Positions 8,962-24,074 of a DNA stretch of 64,000 bases are shown here, piece after piece (positions within the stretch are counted from its first letter, which is position 1; each line of letters opens with the position of its first letter). The notes below the pieces were generated by a model. The model was not told the DNA's origin, did no database searches, and saw nothing but the letters and a program-made list of their open reading frames with translations. This DNA comes from Pachyseris speciosa (Eukaryota > Cnidaria > Anthozoa > Scleractinia > Pachyseridae), in assembly GCA_016490735.1 (NCBI GenBank), contig JAEMWC010000024.1, positions 339,501-403,500 on the forward strand. The letters are read 5' to 3'. The translations under genes and the position numbers were made by a program.

Positions 8962-11283
8962 CTAAGTTTTCACTGTTTGCTTCTTTACAGACCTGTAGAG
9001 TTTCAGTTTTTCTGGAGTGATCGGCGTTGTGTTGTAACCAGTTCTCTTGTTGAATTCTGTTAAGACCTCTATCTCTTTATTGCGCATCTGCAAAAGTAAA
9101 GAAAAAACCTACGCTTGACCGCTTGACTGTGAAATGGCTCACAATAATTTTTCTGAAGCTGTGAATGATCATCGCAGTTATGAACACTACTCAAGCGGTA
9201 GTGAAAATAAAGCCTGAAAAAAAAAATCAGGCTTGTACGGGATTCGGACCTACGACTTCTATGATACCGGTGCAGTGCTCTACCAACTGAGCTAACAAGC
9301 CAACTGGGAGCTGGTCGTTTTGTTGGTTCGTAATATACCTGTGAGTGATGAATGTGGGAAAGTGAATATATGAAAATGATATATTTGAACTGCGGATTAA
9401 AGAATGAAGCTGTGAATGATCATCGAAGTTATGAACAATGTTGGTTTTAAGAATACGGTAATTCAAAGCAGTTTATTTTTTGTTTTCCACTGCATCAGAT
9501 ACCTTACTATAATCCAAAAAAGAGCAATAAAAAACTGCTTTGAAAATTTTAAACATTAATCAAGTCAATTAACAACTGAAAATCACAAGAATTAACAACA
9601 CTTGTGTAATAACAAACCTTATCAAGGTTGTCCTGTGTGTCATGTGTATAACCAAGTAAGTGACAAAGCCCATGGGTTATGATGACCTAGTGGGATTAAA
9701 ATAATTAAAAATAAAATTTGATCAAAAAATTATTGAAGATTTCACATACCTTACAAGAATGACTTTCACCAGTGCAAACACTCCAGTTTGAAAACTTTGG
9801 AATATAACTTGGTGAACATGTTCACAAAATGTTTTAATCTTAGTAGTAACATGGAGATTGCTTCAAATGACACATTTTGACCGATAGCAGGCGTGGAAAA
9901 TATTTGATGCAATCTAGCACCCCTCTCTTCCATAGAAGTATTCTCCATTAAGCAAATACAGGAGAGGTTTAAGGCTGTGCCAGGGGCAAGCCACATAGAC
10001 TCTAAGGACCAAACACCTAAGGTGTGATGATATGACTCAACAACGTAAGATATCTGAACAGAAGGAAATAGCATACAGAAAACATAAAAGAGGGGCAAAC
10101 ATGAATGACTTACTGGCAAATAAGAGTCTAATTCTACACCATCACTTTCACAGTCTTCTACAATTTTTGGAGTTCCAAGGACAATGTCTCCCAGTGTCTG
10201 TTCATGAGGTTTTAATGGTAACTTAAGCAGTACACCTGGCTTAGGAAACTGTTAAATAGAGAATAAAAGTATACATCAACATGAGTAGATAAAATTGTTT
10301 CATTTGTTTTGTAACAACAAATTACTGCTAAACCATTTTTTCGTTAGAGTAGCAGATACAAGTCACATGACTGTTTTGCATAATTTTCCTTGAAGGTGTG
10401 GGACCATTAACTCCCCCCCCCCTTGCATGTTACAACTTAGTCCTGACCTACCCACCCTTCCCTAGCAATTCAGCCCTATTCTCTTACAAAGGTCATGATC
10501 ATCAATATTTGACACTGAAGATAAACATTTTGCTTCAGATGTCAAGTTTCTGAAAACCTTGTAACACACATCTTTAATTTGTAGCTGTCCTCATTATGAG
10601 ATACGTGTGGAATAATTTGGACTCCACTTTGGATGTCAGTGCAAGAGTACTGAACCACTGTGTTTCACAGTAAATTAATAAAAACAGAATTTTGTAAGAG
10701 ATGAACTATAAACCACTTATAAAATGTTCTTTTCCTATCTTGATCTTGACTGAGGAAGTCCAAAGGGTACTATCTGAATATGCACAAACTATGAGACAAT
10801 TTTATGAACCCATCCCCACCCCATTATACACCACCAGGAAGTGGCATGATGATGATGATGATGATCTCCATGCCCCCCCCCCCCCCCCCCCTTCCCCAAA
10901 CTGAGGGTTGTGGGTGGGGAAGTGGGTGTAATGGGGTGACAGAGTATGGGGGTTGGCGTACGGAGTCTATTTACAGAATTTTTGGAAACCTATACTTAAA
11001 AAATGCTTACTGAGTTGACTTTAGGCTGTAGGATTCAGCTTGCATTTCACGCGCTCGTTTGCAGAGAACTTACCTCTAAGTAAGGGAAAGCAAGCACATC
11101 AGTGGTTACATTTCTTCTTCTGTACCTCAAATTGAGACTTTTTATAAAACCTTTTCCCACAAACACGAGGTTCACATCAAAATGACTGATCCTCAAAATC
11201 TCCAGGAGAGTGTTGGAATTCTGCAACAACACCGGGAGATTTAAAACAGTCCGTTTTTGTAGATTTCTAATCAAGGCTACCAT
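8962..11283 (-). CDS. YBEY: YbeY endoribonuclease (rRNA maturation factor), 4 exons
   Basis: Exons on the minus strand: 11283-11074, 10248-10114, 9686-9618 and 9087-8962; 179 codons plus stop, close to the human protein (about 167). It starts MVALIRNLQKRTV, like human YBEY. Exon 1 carries RYRRRNVTTDVLAFPY, the conserved RxxxxxTDVLSFP region. LGDIVLG is at about 89-95, and the zinc motif HGLCHLLGYTH gives His120, His124 and His130, so all metal ligands are present. All junctions are GT-AG and in phase. YbeY is a metal-dependent single-strand RNase needed for rRNA processing and ribosome assembly; in animals it acts in mitochondria (family knowledge). Intron 3 holds a tRNA-derived SINE. It shares a 301-bp divergent promoter with the Acl4-like gene. 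Confidence 0.93.
9140..9440 (-). mobile_element. tRNA-derived SINE (Thr-like head), in YBEY intron 3
   Basis: On the minus strand a tRNA-like head begins near 9305 with GGCTTGTTAGCTCAGTTGGT (A box) and contains GGTCCGAATCC (B box). The position equivalent to the anticodon reads GGT, suggesting a tRNA-Thr ancestor, but the anticodon stem no longer pairs, so it is not a working tRNA gene. An AAAGCCTGA/TCAGGCTT hairpin follows the head. The block GAAGCTGTGAATGATCATCG occurs on both sides (near 9157 and 9407), either as an insertion duplication or as part of the element. Confidence 0.75.
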
Positions 11284-11584
11284 ACTTCAGGAACGGCTAG
11301 CCTCTTGCACTCTTTACTTCCTAATCCTGTAAGCTTCACTGCACTTATCGCTAATTTTGATGACCAGGCAGGTTTGACTTAAAAGCAAAAGAGACGCCTT
11401 ATCCCTTTTATAGAAGTCTCTTCTTTCTCACAGAAAAATAACTCAAGACAAATATCTCGAAGAAGACACATCATGTTGCATACATGGAGAAAACTCAGCG
11501 GTTCTCCCTCAGTGCTGTAAGAACTTCATGTATGCGATTATTTTTATTTTTCTGTTTCACGTGCTGGATGAGCCTACAATTATT
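11284..11584. promoter_or_regulatory. Bidirectional promoter between YBEY and the Acl4-like gene
   Basis: Only 301 bp separate the start codons of YBEY (minus strand, 11283) and the Acl4-like gene (plus strand, 11585). No TATA box is evident in either direction. Both genes must start transcription here or overlap each other's leader. Both products act in ribosome production, so shared control is plausible; that is inference. Confidence 0.6.
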
Positions 11585-14500
11585 ATGGGAAAAGAACGTA
11601 AGAAAAAGGGAAAGAAAACCACCTCTGCGGTGAAAAAGAAAGGTACGTTATTGCTTTCATAAACACGAGTTTTTATCTAGCACGCTGAAAATGTCCTAGC
11701 GTATTAAACTGAAAGTAAAATGTTATTTTTAAACACGGTAATATTATTGTTTCCTCACAGGACTTTCCTCTGTTAATGGAGATGCTTTAGCTAAATTCGA
11801 TAAATCTGAAAGCAGTAACCATGGCGAAAATTTTGCGACGAAAAAGCAGAAACAGAAAGGAAAGAAAAGCTACAGCATAGAAGATCTGATGAAGCAGGTT
11901 TGATATTCGATCTCTTGGTTGTGAGTAGTATACAGGTTTAGCATACAGTACCCTGGTTGTCACTAGCGACGCAAACACAAGCGCAAGCACAAGAGCGCTT
12001 AAGTCTGGTTTTCATATGTCGGGAAAATCCCAGACAGTCGGGGATTTCACTATTTCCTGACCGTCCCAGATTTATGCCGAGATAACGAAAACCGCAGAAA
12101 TCTGGGACACATAGGCAAAATAGAAACCTTCCAGATTTTCCCGATTTGTCCCCGACCATCCCAGACGATCGGGGATGTCTACGATCTAAGTTTTCATTAA
12201 TCGGCATAATCTGGGATGGTCAGGAAACAGTGAAATCCCCGACCGTCTGGGATTTTCCAGACATATGAAAACCAGGCTTTATTTCACTGTGAAAACGGGC
12301 TTAACACAAGCATAAGCATAAGCGCAAGGACAAGCGCAAGGATCAAAATTTTTCCTTTTCCTTGCGCTTGCACTTATGCTTGCGTTTGCTTGTGTAGTGT
12401 TCGTTTTCACTTGACATAAGCTACTTATGCTTGCGCTTGTGCTTGCATCACTAGTGAAAACCAGGTTTAACAGACCCTTTCAGTTGATTCCCAATGTGGA
12501 GGGCAAAACAATCTTTGTTTTGCATTTGAAAGGTTTGTTTCTCTCACGAGTCCAGAGAGAACAACCATTGTTTTGTCCCCCAGATGGGGAATTACTGAAA
12601 GGGGTCGATTGCAAATAGACCTTTCCACAGTTTCTGACACCAACTTGACTGGGGGGCAAACGTGGGTAAGATTACAGTGAATGTATGGAATTTTGGCCGA
12701 CTTGGGTTACTTGCAATGGCTGTAACTCCACCAATGGCTGTAACTCCACAATGGCTGTAACTCCACGGTTTTGACAGCAAAAGTGGCTTTTAAGAGTCAT
12801 TAGTACTGAGATTATTTTCATGAAGTATACAGAACAGATTTAGGCTACAACACTGTAAATGAATTTTTAAGATTTCATACAAACCTTCTAATAAAAATTA
12901 CCGGTATGCAAATTACCGCAAAATTAGAAGTCACATGAGAAAATTTATAATTCCAATTTACGGATGTCATACCATCTTTAATGGCCTCATTTTCGGTTGG
13001 ATGAATGACATCAATAAAACTATTACTAATAATGGAAAATGTTGGAAATCTGCATTTTTGTAGCAGGGTCATAGCAGTTCAAAAGTCAGCCAAAATCCCA
13101 TACATTCACTGTAGTTTTAGCCCTGTTTACCCTCCTCCCCAACCAACATGGCATCAGAAACCTTGGAAAGGTCTATTGTTAATCTGGTTTAAGCAAACTG
13201 CTCACTTATGATTTATCAGTTAAGGTAGTTCCACCCCTCCATCCTTTTGCACATCTCTCTCTTTTTTTTCGTTTCATAACACAAATCAGTCACTTTGCTA
13301 AATTCATATTATCATTGTCATTAACATTTCACGAATGACTTTTGTCCAGTCCTCTAGGTTAAATATCTCAAAGGCTTTTTTGTTTTAAAATCCAGTACTT
13401 ATTTGTTATAAATCATTTCCTTTGAATGCTAGGTTGATGAATGTTTGGATAACTTCAAATTTGACCTTGCTGTAAAGTTCTGTGAAAGGGCACTTGACAT
13501 TGAGCCTGATAATGTGGAAGTATTGGAAACAGCAGGAGCAGTCTTCCTTGAAACTGGAGATACAGACAAAGCAAAAACAGTATCCTTCGCGTTTGACAGA
13601 TGGTGTTATTTGGTTTACCAGCTGTACAGCTTGCTCACTGCCACAAGGCATCAGCTGATCCAATCGACCTAAATATACAGTGTAGTTGCCAAGATGTTTG
13701 TGAATGTATTTGTTGTGGTTGAATTTTATCCTTGGTTCAATGGTTTTGTACTCATTATTATACATTACCATGCACAAGGACAAAAGCAAATAAAAATTGG
13801 ACCAAGGATAAAGTTGAACTTGAACAAATACAAGCAAAGGAAGAGGCATTAGACCAGGGCAGACAGTTATTATCAAATCAGGATCACCTCTCCTATATGC
13901 CAAGACTCAAAATAGTTTGCTAATGATGAAATCAAAAGTGGTTGAATTTCAGTACTCCCCCAACTTTTCATTTTGTTCTACTTGCACTGAATTCACACAT
14001 ATGTCTTTGTAATATGACTCATCCCTGTGTTCATTTAACCTAGATTTCATACTGACCACAGATTCAATCTAGCCAACAGGCAGTACCGCTAGGTATATTT
14101 AGAAACCTATTTTTGTTTGTGTTTTTCTTTAACAAGTGAGTGCTTTGAAAATGCTGTTAAAATCTCCCCTGAGGATGGTTATTCAAAGTACATGAATCTT
14201 GGTCAGCTGTTAGAGGGACAAGAAGCAGTGGCTGCTTACAACAAAGGGATTGAGCTGATGTTGGCAAGCAAAGATGCTGCCCAGGTACAGTATATATGGC
14301 AGGTTCTAGTAATCTTAAACTTTGCCCATTGCTTCTGGTCCCATTTTGAGGCATCTACGCCTTCCCTGTGTAAATGGGCACACATTTGAACCAAGAACTC
14401 TCTAATGATCAAAAATACCTTTAATATTAGAGATTACCTAAATGGTTGTCCTTTAATCCTTTAATGAGTTTACTCCTAAAAACAGCGATAACTATACTAG

Positions 14501-17500
14501 GAGTTTAAAGTAATTAAATATGAGTGCAAGTAAAATTAAATATAATTATATATAAATAAATAAGTAAGTAAATAGATAAAGCAGTAAAAAGAGCAAATAG
14601 AAAAATATAAATCTGGTAAGTACAATTATGTCTGCATATGAATAACATTATCCAAACGATTTGATAGCTGCAAGAGCAATCACAGAGTTGATACAGAACA
14701 ATCACAGAGTTGATAAGCATTGCCTTTGATGTGCGAGAGAACATGCCTTTGATGTGCGAGAGAACATGCCTTTGATGTGCGAGAGAACATGCCTTTGATG
14801 TGCGAGAGAACATGTGAATGGATTGTTTTCCATATCCCTCCCATAGAACATTTTGCCCCTCTCCTCCCACGTCCCCCAATCCTATAGAATTCCCATTTAT
14901 CTTCATTTACTTCCTCCCAAAAACTTTGGGTTTTGCAAAACCCTTCCCTTGGAGTTTCCAAAGACCTTTTTGTGAGAAACACACAGGGGCATTACTTTCA
15001 AATCCTTCTTTTGTTAACTGTGTAACTTGTAAGTTTCAAAATTCATCATCATGTGGTTGATTTCAATGTATATGTTGTAGTTCAATTTTATCCTTGGTTC
15101 AATTTTTATTTTCTTTTGTTCTTGTGTATGGTAATGTATGATAATGAGTACAAAACAAAGGAAAATAAAAATTGAACCAAGGATAAAATTGAACCACAAC
15201 ATATATAGTATGGTGTACCATTCTCCCTGTAAATATTCCCTTTCTGTGTTAGGCAGCTGCCAGTAACAGTCCTTCTGCTTCATCAACTGACATTTCTACA
15301 GCTTACTGCTCTCTTGCAGAGATGTACCTTACAGATGAATGGTGAGTAAGCACTAAAATTAACAGGCACATTTCCCTTGCTGTTCTCAATATCACTGCTA
15401 TGGCAACAGATGAAGAAACTGTTATCAAGACATTTTATTGTTATTGATGGCTTCCTTTATCCTCGGGGCCTGTATACTGTGCAATCCATTTTTCTTCCTT
15501 TTTCCCATTTCTCATTTTTCACTCACATTTCTTGTTTGGTTTTAGACCTCGGCAAGCACCACATTTTGGGTCTCCTCTGAACGGCTATCTCTCCTAGGAA
15601 CTGCATTTCCTGACATTTCAATCTAGGTGTTTGCTCACAAGAAGTTTGACTTTTTTTTCAGTTTCAAGGAAGAAGCAGGCACTAAATGCTCAGAGTGTTG
15701 TCAGAAGGCACTGGAGTATGATCCAACCAATCCTGAAGCTTTTCAGCTCATGGCCAGCTGCCTACTGAGTCAGCAAAACATGGACGAGGCACGGAAAATG
15801 CTTGAGAAAAGTCTAGAGTTATGGCATGGCAAAGATGAAAAGTTACCCCAGGTCTGTGCTAAATAGAGACTTCAAAGCTTATTCTAGCTCCCTTTCTAAA
15901 GATTTTACCGTTTTCCAAATAGAATGTGTAGGAAGAGTTGTATTTCAATTCTTCAAAAAGTCGCGTTTTGTAATTCCATGTGGTTGTGAGGCAGGTATTT
16001 GAGGGTTAAAGGGTAAAATAACGGATAGACTGCAAGGAGTCCCTTCCTTCTGCCAGTGGTGAGAGCGCTTGCCTCCCACCAATGTGCCTCGGGTTCGATT
16101 CCCGGACTCGGCGTGGGCTGAGTTTGTTGGTTCTCTACTCTGCTCCGAGAGGTTTTTCTCCGGCTACTCCGGTTTTCCCCTCTCCTTAAAAACCAACATT
16201 TCTCCCACACGTCCCCACAAGCTTGTAGCTTTAAATTGTAACCGTGTATAAATAAAGTTTCTTTCTTTCTTTCTTCCCTCCTCGTCCTCTTCTCTGTGTT
16301 GCATAATTTTATTCGTTCGGGTGAATAAAGTGCGACTGCTTGCGCACGCTAAATAACAGAATGTTCTGAGTAAACTTTTTGTTTCCCCGCACGAACTCGC
16401 TGTCACCAGTCCAGAAGGTATTCTCTAAAAATAGTGCTTTTTTTTTCACATCAAGACGATGCTAAGAGTAAACTATTCTCGTTTTTAGGCTCCATTGCCG
16501 TCATATGAAACCAGAATAGCCACGTCAAAACTGCTCATTGAACTGGAAAATTATGAGGTGAGTTGTAGTCAGTTATTTTCATTAAAAAATTTAGGCCATG
16601 TAGAAGCAAGTTGAAAGCAGGCATAAAAGAGCGGTTTCAGTTGAGCATCAAAAGTAAATTGCGTTTGCTTTGGTCTTGCAGTGCTTCGCTCTGATTGGCC
16701 AGCAAAACTCCCGCCACGTTCTCCACCAATGAGAAGCAAAATAAAACCAATCGCGACTTGAACGTGCGAATTTTCCCGCGCTTTGCGCCGATTTTGTATA
16801 ATTGCTTCGTATTCTGACTGGCTCATTGCCCTGTTTCGGTCTGTTGTGATTGGATAGTATAATTGCTTTGGTTTTGGTTTTACGTCACGCAATTTGAAAA
16901 CTGCTCTAATTCTTCTATCATATACTTTGTTGTAGACAGCAGGTTCGGTACTGGAAGGACTTGTCGAAGAAAGCGATGAAGTTCCTCAGGTAAACAAAAA
17001 CCAATTTTCATGAACTTACAATTCAATCTTTTGAGTAATGGCTGGTTTCACTGGTTCTCAATGTTCTTGGTTTGTTAATATTTCCAGGTGTGGTATCTGC
17101 TAGGATGGCTTTACCACATTACAGACCAGGCCAGTTCAAGTATCAGGTCGTGTCTGGAAAAAGCTGAGAAGGTAGAAACAAATTTTCATTGCTTTCTTTA
17201 AACCGCTAAGTGAAAAATTACGCAAAAGAACGAAAGCTGTATTTTTTGTCAAGGGTATGAATTATATTTGTAGCACCCGTCATCTTCGTCGGTGAAAACG
17301 TGAAAATGTTTACATGATTAACACGAAAGAATCCATGTTAACAGTTCTGACAGCCATTTCACAAATACCGTAAAAGCTCTATTAAGCCCCCCATCTCTAA
17401 ATTAACCCCCCCCTCTCTAATAAGCCCCCCGTTTGTAAGTCGTTTTTTGTGATAAGCCCCCCTCCCCCTTTTGGGACATGAGATTTTGTAATTACTCACT

Positions 17501-17974
17501 CCTATTCCCTCTTGCAAAATCAACTTCATGTGGCCCAATTGGTTTGTTTTTAAACAAATATACACTCCAACACGTAATACTGTTTGTTGCTCTTTGTTAG
17601 ATAATAACATTTCACTGTAGTTGTTTGAGTTTTGTACAAAAACTGTTTTAAGACGAAAACAGGTTGTTTAAGATTTGAAATAAGCCTCCCCCCCCCTCTC
17701 TATTAAGCCCCCCTCTCTAATAAGCCCCCGCTAATGGCTAATGAGACCTGAAATTAAATAAGCCCCCGGGGGCTTAATAGAGTTTTTACGGTATTCACAG
17801 CTGTTTACACAGTTTGGTTGTGACGACCAACCTATGATGGATCACGTGACTGAACTGCTGGCCAGTTTGCCTGAAGACGCAGACGAAATCCAGGAAGAGG
17901 AAAAAGGGGACGACAAGCTTGAAGATGACTTGAATTCCGCAAGTAGCGACGAGGAAGAAATGGACACACAATAA
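11585..17974 (+). CDS. Acl4-like TPR protein, probable assembly chaperone of ribosomal protein L4, 10 exons
   Basis: Exons: 11585-11642, 11761-11897, 13433-13579, 14141-14284, 15253-15341, 15662-15851, 16489-16557, 16936-16989, 17088-17171 and 17801-17974; 381 residues, all junctions GT-AG and in phase. The N-terminus is very basic (MGKERKKKGKKTT). TPR units occupy about 66-160 (AVKFCERALDIEPDN, then CFENAVKISPEDG) and about 193-250 (CQKALEYDPTNPEAF, then ARKMLEKSLELW), with more helical repeats to about 340. The C-terminus is acidic (EEEKGDDKLEDD). This layout matches Acl4, which shields Rpl4 until assembly in the nucleus. The introns are crowded with MITEs and a SINE. A possible poly(A) signal AATAAA is at 18056-18061. 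Confidence 0.83.
11952..12465. mobile_element. MITE with a second MITE nested inside it (Acl4-like gene, intron 2)
   Basis: The outer element has inverted ends CCTGGTTGTCACTAGCGACG (11952) and CACTAGTGAAAACCAGG (ends 12465), followed inward by GCAAGCACAAG-type stretches that also pair. Inside it, 12001-12279 is a separate palindrome with ends AAGTCTGGTTTTCATATGTC and CATATGAAAACCAGGCTT and internal pairing arms rich in GGGATTTCAC. The outer element resumes at about 12300 with a further hairpin of CTTGCGCTTG repeats. Confidence 0.75.
12473..12605. repeat. MITE copy (Acl4-like gene, intron 2)
   Basis: Imperfect inverted ends GACCCTTTCAGTTGATTCCC and ATTACTGAAAGGGGTC enclose a palindromic body containing CAAAACAATCTTTGTTTTG. 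A second copy is at 40517-40633, which supports a mobile family. Confidence 0.65.
12614..13177. mobile_element. MITE-like element with about 100-bp terminal inverted repeats
   Basis: The left arm begins AATAGACCTTTCCACAGTTT, and the right arm ends in the inverse (AAACCTTGGAAAGGTCTATT). The arms remain alignable for about 100 bases through the shared block ACAGTGAATGTATGG, followed by GATTTTGGC-like sequence. No coding capacity is seen. Together with 11952-12605 it fills most of Acl4-like intron 2. Confidence 0.6.
13706..13833. repeat. Palindromic MITE, copy 1 of 2 (Acl4-like gene, intron 3)
   Basis: Ends GAATTTTATCCTTGGTTCAA and GGACCAAGGATAAAGTTGAA are inverse copies. The same element occurs at 15067-15208 in intron 4, with GTAATGTATGATAATGAGTA-like sequence in its middle. 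Confidence 0.7.
14720..14813. repeat. Minisatellite, 23-bp unit repeated four times (Acl4-like gene, intron 4)
   Basis: The unit starting TGCCTTTGATGTGCGAGAG is repeated head to tail four times with almost no divergence, suggesting recent expansion or length polymorphism. ORFs reading HVLSHIKGMFSR repeats on the minus strand come from this array, not from a gene. Confidence 0.85.
15067..15208. repeat. Palindromic MITE, copy 2 of 2 (Acl4-like gene, intron 4)
   Basis: Inverted ends around TTCAATTTTATCCTTGGTTC and AACCAAGGATAAAATTGAAC; same family as 13706-13833. The arms match almost perfectly and could form a stable hairpin in the pre-mRNA. Confidence 0.7.
16036..16282 (+). mobile_element. 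tRNA-derived SINE with (TTTC)n tail (Acl4-like gene, intron 6)
   Basis: The tRNA-like head contains GGTGAGAGCGCTTGCCTCCC and a B box GGTTCGATTCC followed by CGGACTCGGCG. The body includes GAGGTTTTTCTCCGG and GTTTTCCCCTCTCC. The 3' end is ACCGTGTATAAATAAAGTT (16241-16259) followed by TTTC repeats. A related copy is on the minus strand at about 35460-35725. The 3' end is identical to the LINE end at 4559-4577. Confidence 0.8.
16628..16907. mobile_element. MITE (Acl4-like gene, intron 7)
   Basis: Ends AGAGCGGTTTCAG and TGAAAACTGCTCT are inverse copies with one gap. Further inward, AATTGCGTTTGCTTTGG and GATTGGCCAG-like segments recur in the second half. No ORF of note. Confidence 0.55.
17366..17793. 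mobile_element. MITE abutting the last splice acceptor of the Acl4-like gene
   Basis: Terminal inverted repeats TACCGTAAAAGCTCTATTAA (17366) and its inverse ending TTTTTACGGTA (17793). The inside is rich in TAAGCCCCC blocks in both orientations. Only TTCACAG separates its end from exon 10 at 17801, so the MITE supplies the upstream part of that intron's 3' end. Confidence 0.85.
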
Positions 17975-19178
17975 CAATATCACGAGGCCCATGGAGGACT
18001 GGCAAAGTTAAATAACGGATAATTTTAATCATAACTAATACCCTTTCCTCCGGAAAATAAATCGTTCTGTGACAGTGACAGCCAATCAGCGGGTCGGAAA
18101 ATCATTGGTGTTTGGAGGCACGCCGTGCCCGTGAGTTGCATGCAGCAGCGTTTCCCGCCATTTATTTGGCACGTGTGGAGTCCTGGTGGTGTTTCCCGCC
18201 TAGTTTGCCGCGTGGAACACAGCGATGTGTTTTGAGCACTCACTGCGATTGCTCTCACCTCAGCTTATAACCATCATGGTATTCCTTGGCAACATGTGTG
18301 TCTCCTCTTCTCGACTGCATGTGTTAATAGAGACTGCGGTTTGCGTTATTGCTAAGCGCAGAGCGTTACGCATGTCGTTTAATTTAATCTCTTGAGGTAA
18401 TGTGACCCACAAGTTTAATACTATCGAGTCGATTTTATTTATTGTCTTTAATTGTCCGTTAGGCTAGGTAAGATATAAGAATGAAATGTTGATCTTTTTA
18501 TTCTATCCTAGGTGATAAGTAAATAAGCTATCGTGTGAAATAGATACACATATTGTTGATGAATTAAGTTATGAAATAATTCTTTTAAATCAAACAAATT
18601 GTTTGGCAACGAGCGTGTTTTTATCCAATTTGTCGAATTACAATTTTCAGATATTTCTTTATCTTTGTTCCTACTGCGATGTAGAGCTGTTGTAAAATAT
18701 GTGGAAAATTTTTTCAACAATAAAACTTGAAAGAACAGAAATACGAAGGATTTTCCAAAGTCATTCCCGTGGTTCCCTCTTTGTACTCCCTCTTTTAAGC
18801 CTTTCGTTAACGCCAAGGATCATGCGCAATAATATTTAATTTCAAAGGCGATGTAACGGACGACCTTAACCAATCACAGCGCAAATAGCACGTGCAATGG
18901 ACCAATCCGAACTCGAGGCCAAATAAAAAGCCAATATCACAACTCTGGCACCAAAAACCACTTACTGTACCCCGATTGCTTTAACGTGACTATAAAAAGG
19001 GAGAAAGAGAGCATAGGATGCCTTGGTTTGAAGCCACAAAAAGCAAGTACTTTCTGATAAGCTAGTAAACCTTGTAGGGTTTTGTTGTGAACAAATTACA
19101 GAGCTCTACCAAGAGAAAGCCAAAGCAAGCAGTTGGGAGTTTAACAACAACCCGTTGTTGCTGATTTATGAGAAGATT
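17975..19178. other. Convergent intergenic region (Acl4-like / beta-tubulin 3' ends)
   Basis: Contains the poly(A) signal of the Acl4-like gene (18056-18061). A TATAAAAAGG at 18991 on the plus strand looks promoter-like but has no coding sequence after it. No other feature is recognised. Confidence 0.4.

Positions 19179-24074
<4,896 letters not shown>

Noticed and set aside
9233..9305. A tRNA gene (Thr-like)
   Set aside because: The A and B boxes are present but the anticodon stem does not pair, and SINE body sequence follows; it is a SINE head.
9766..10119. ORF of 117 residues on the minus strand within YBEY
   Set aside because: It falls in intron 2; exons 10248-10114 and 9686-9618 join directly in phase and reproduce the YbeY zinc motif without it.
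14514..14982. Two minus-strand ORFs with HVLSHIKGMFSR repeats
   Set aside because: They are produced by the 23-bp minisatellite in the Acl4-like intron.
18991..19000. TATAAAAAGG promoter on the plus strand
   Set aside because: No coding sequence or RNA gene is recognisable downstream before the oppositely oriented tubulin 3' end.
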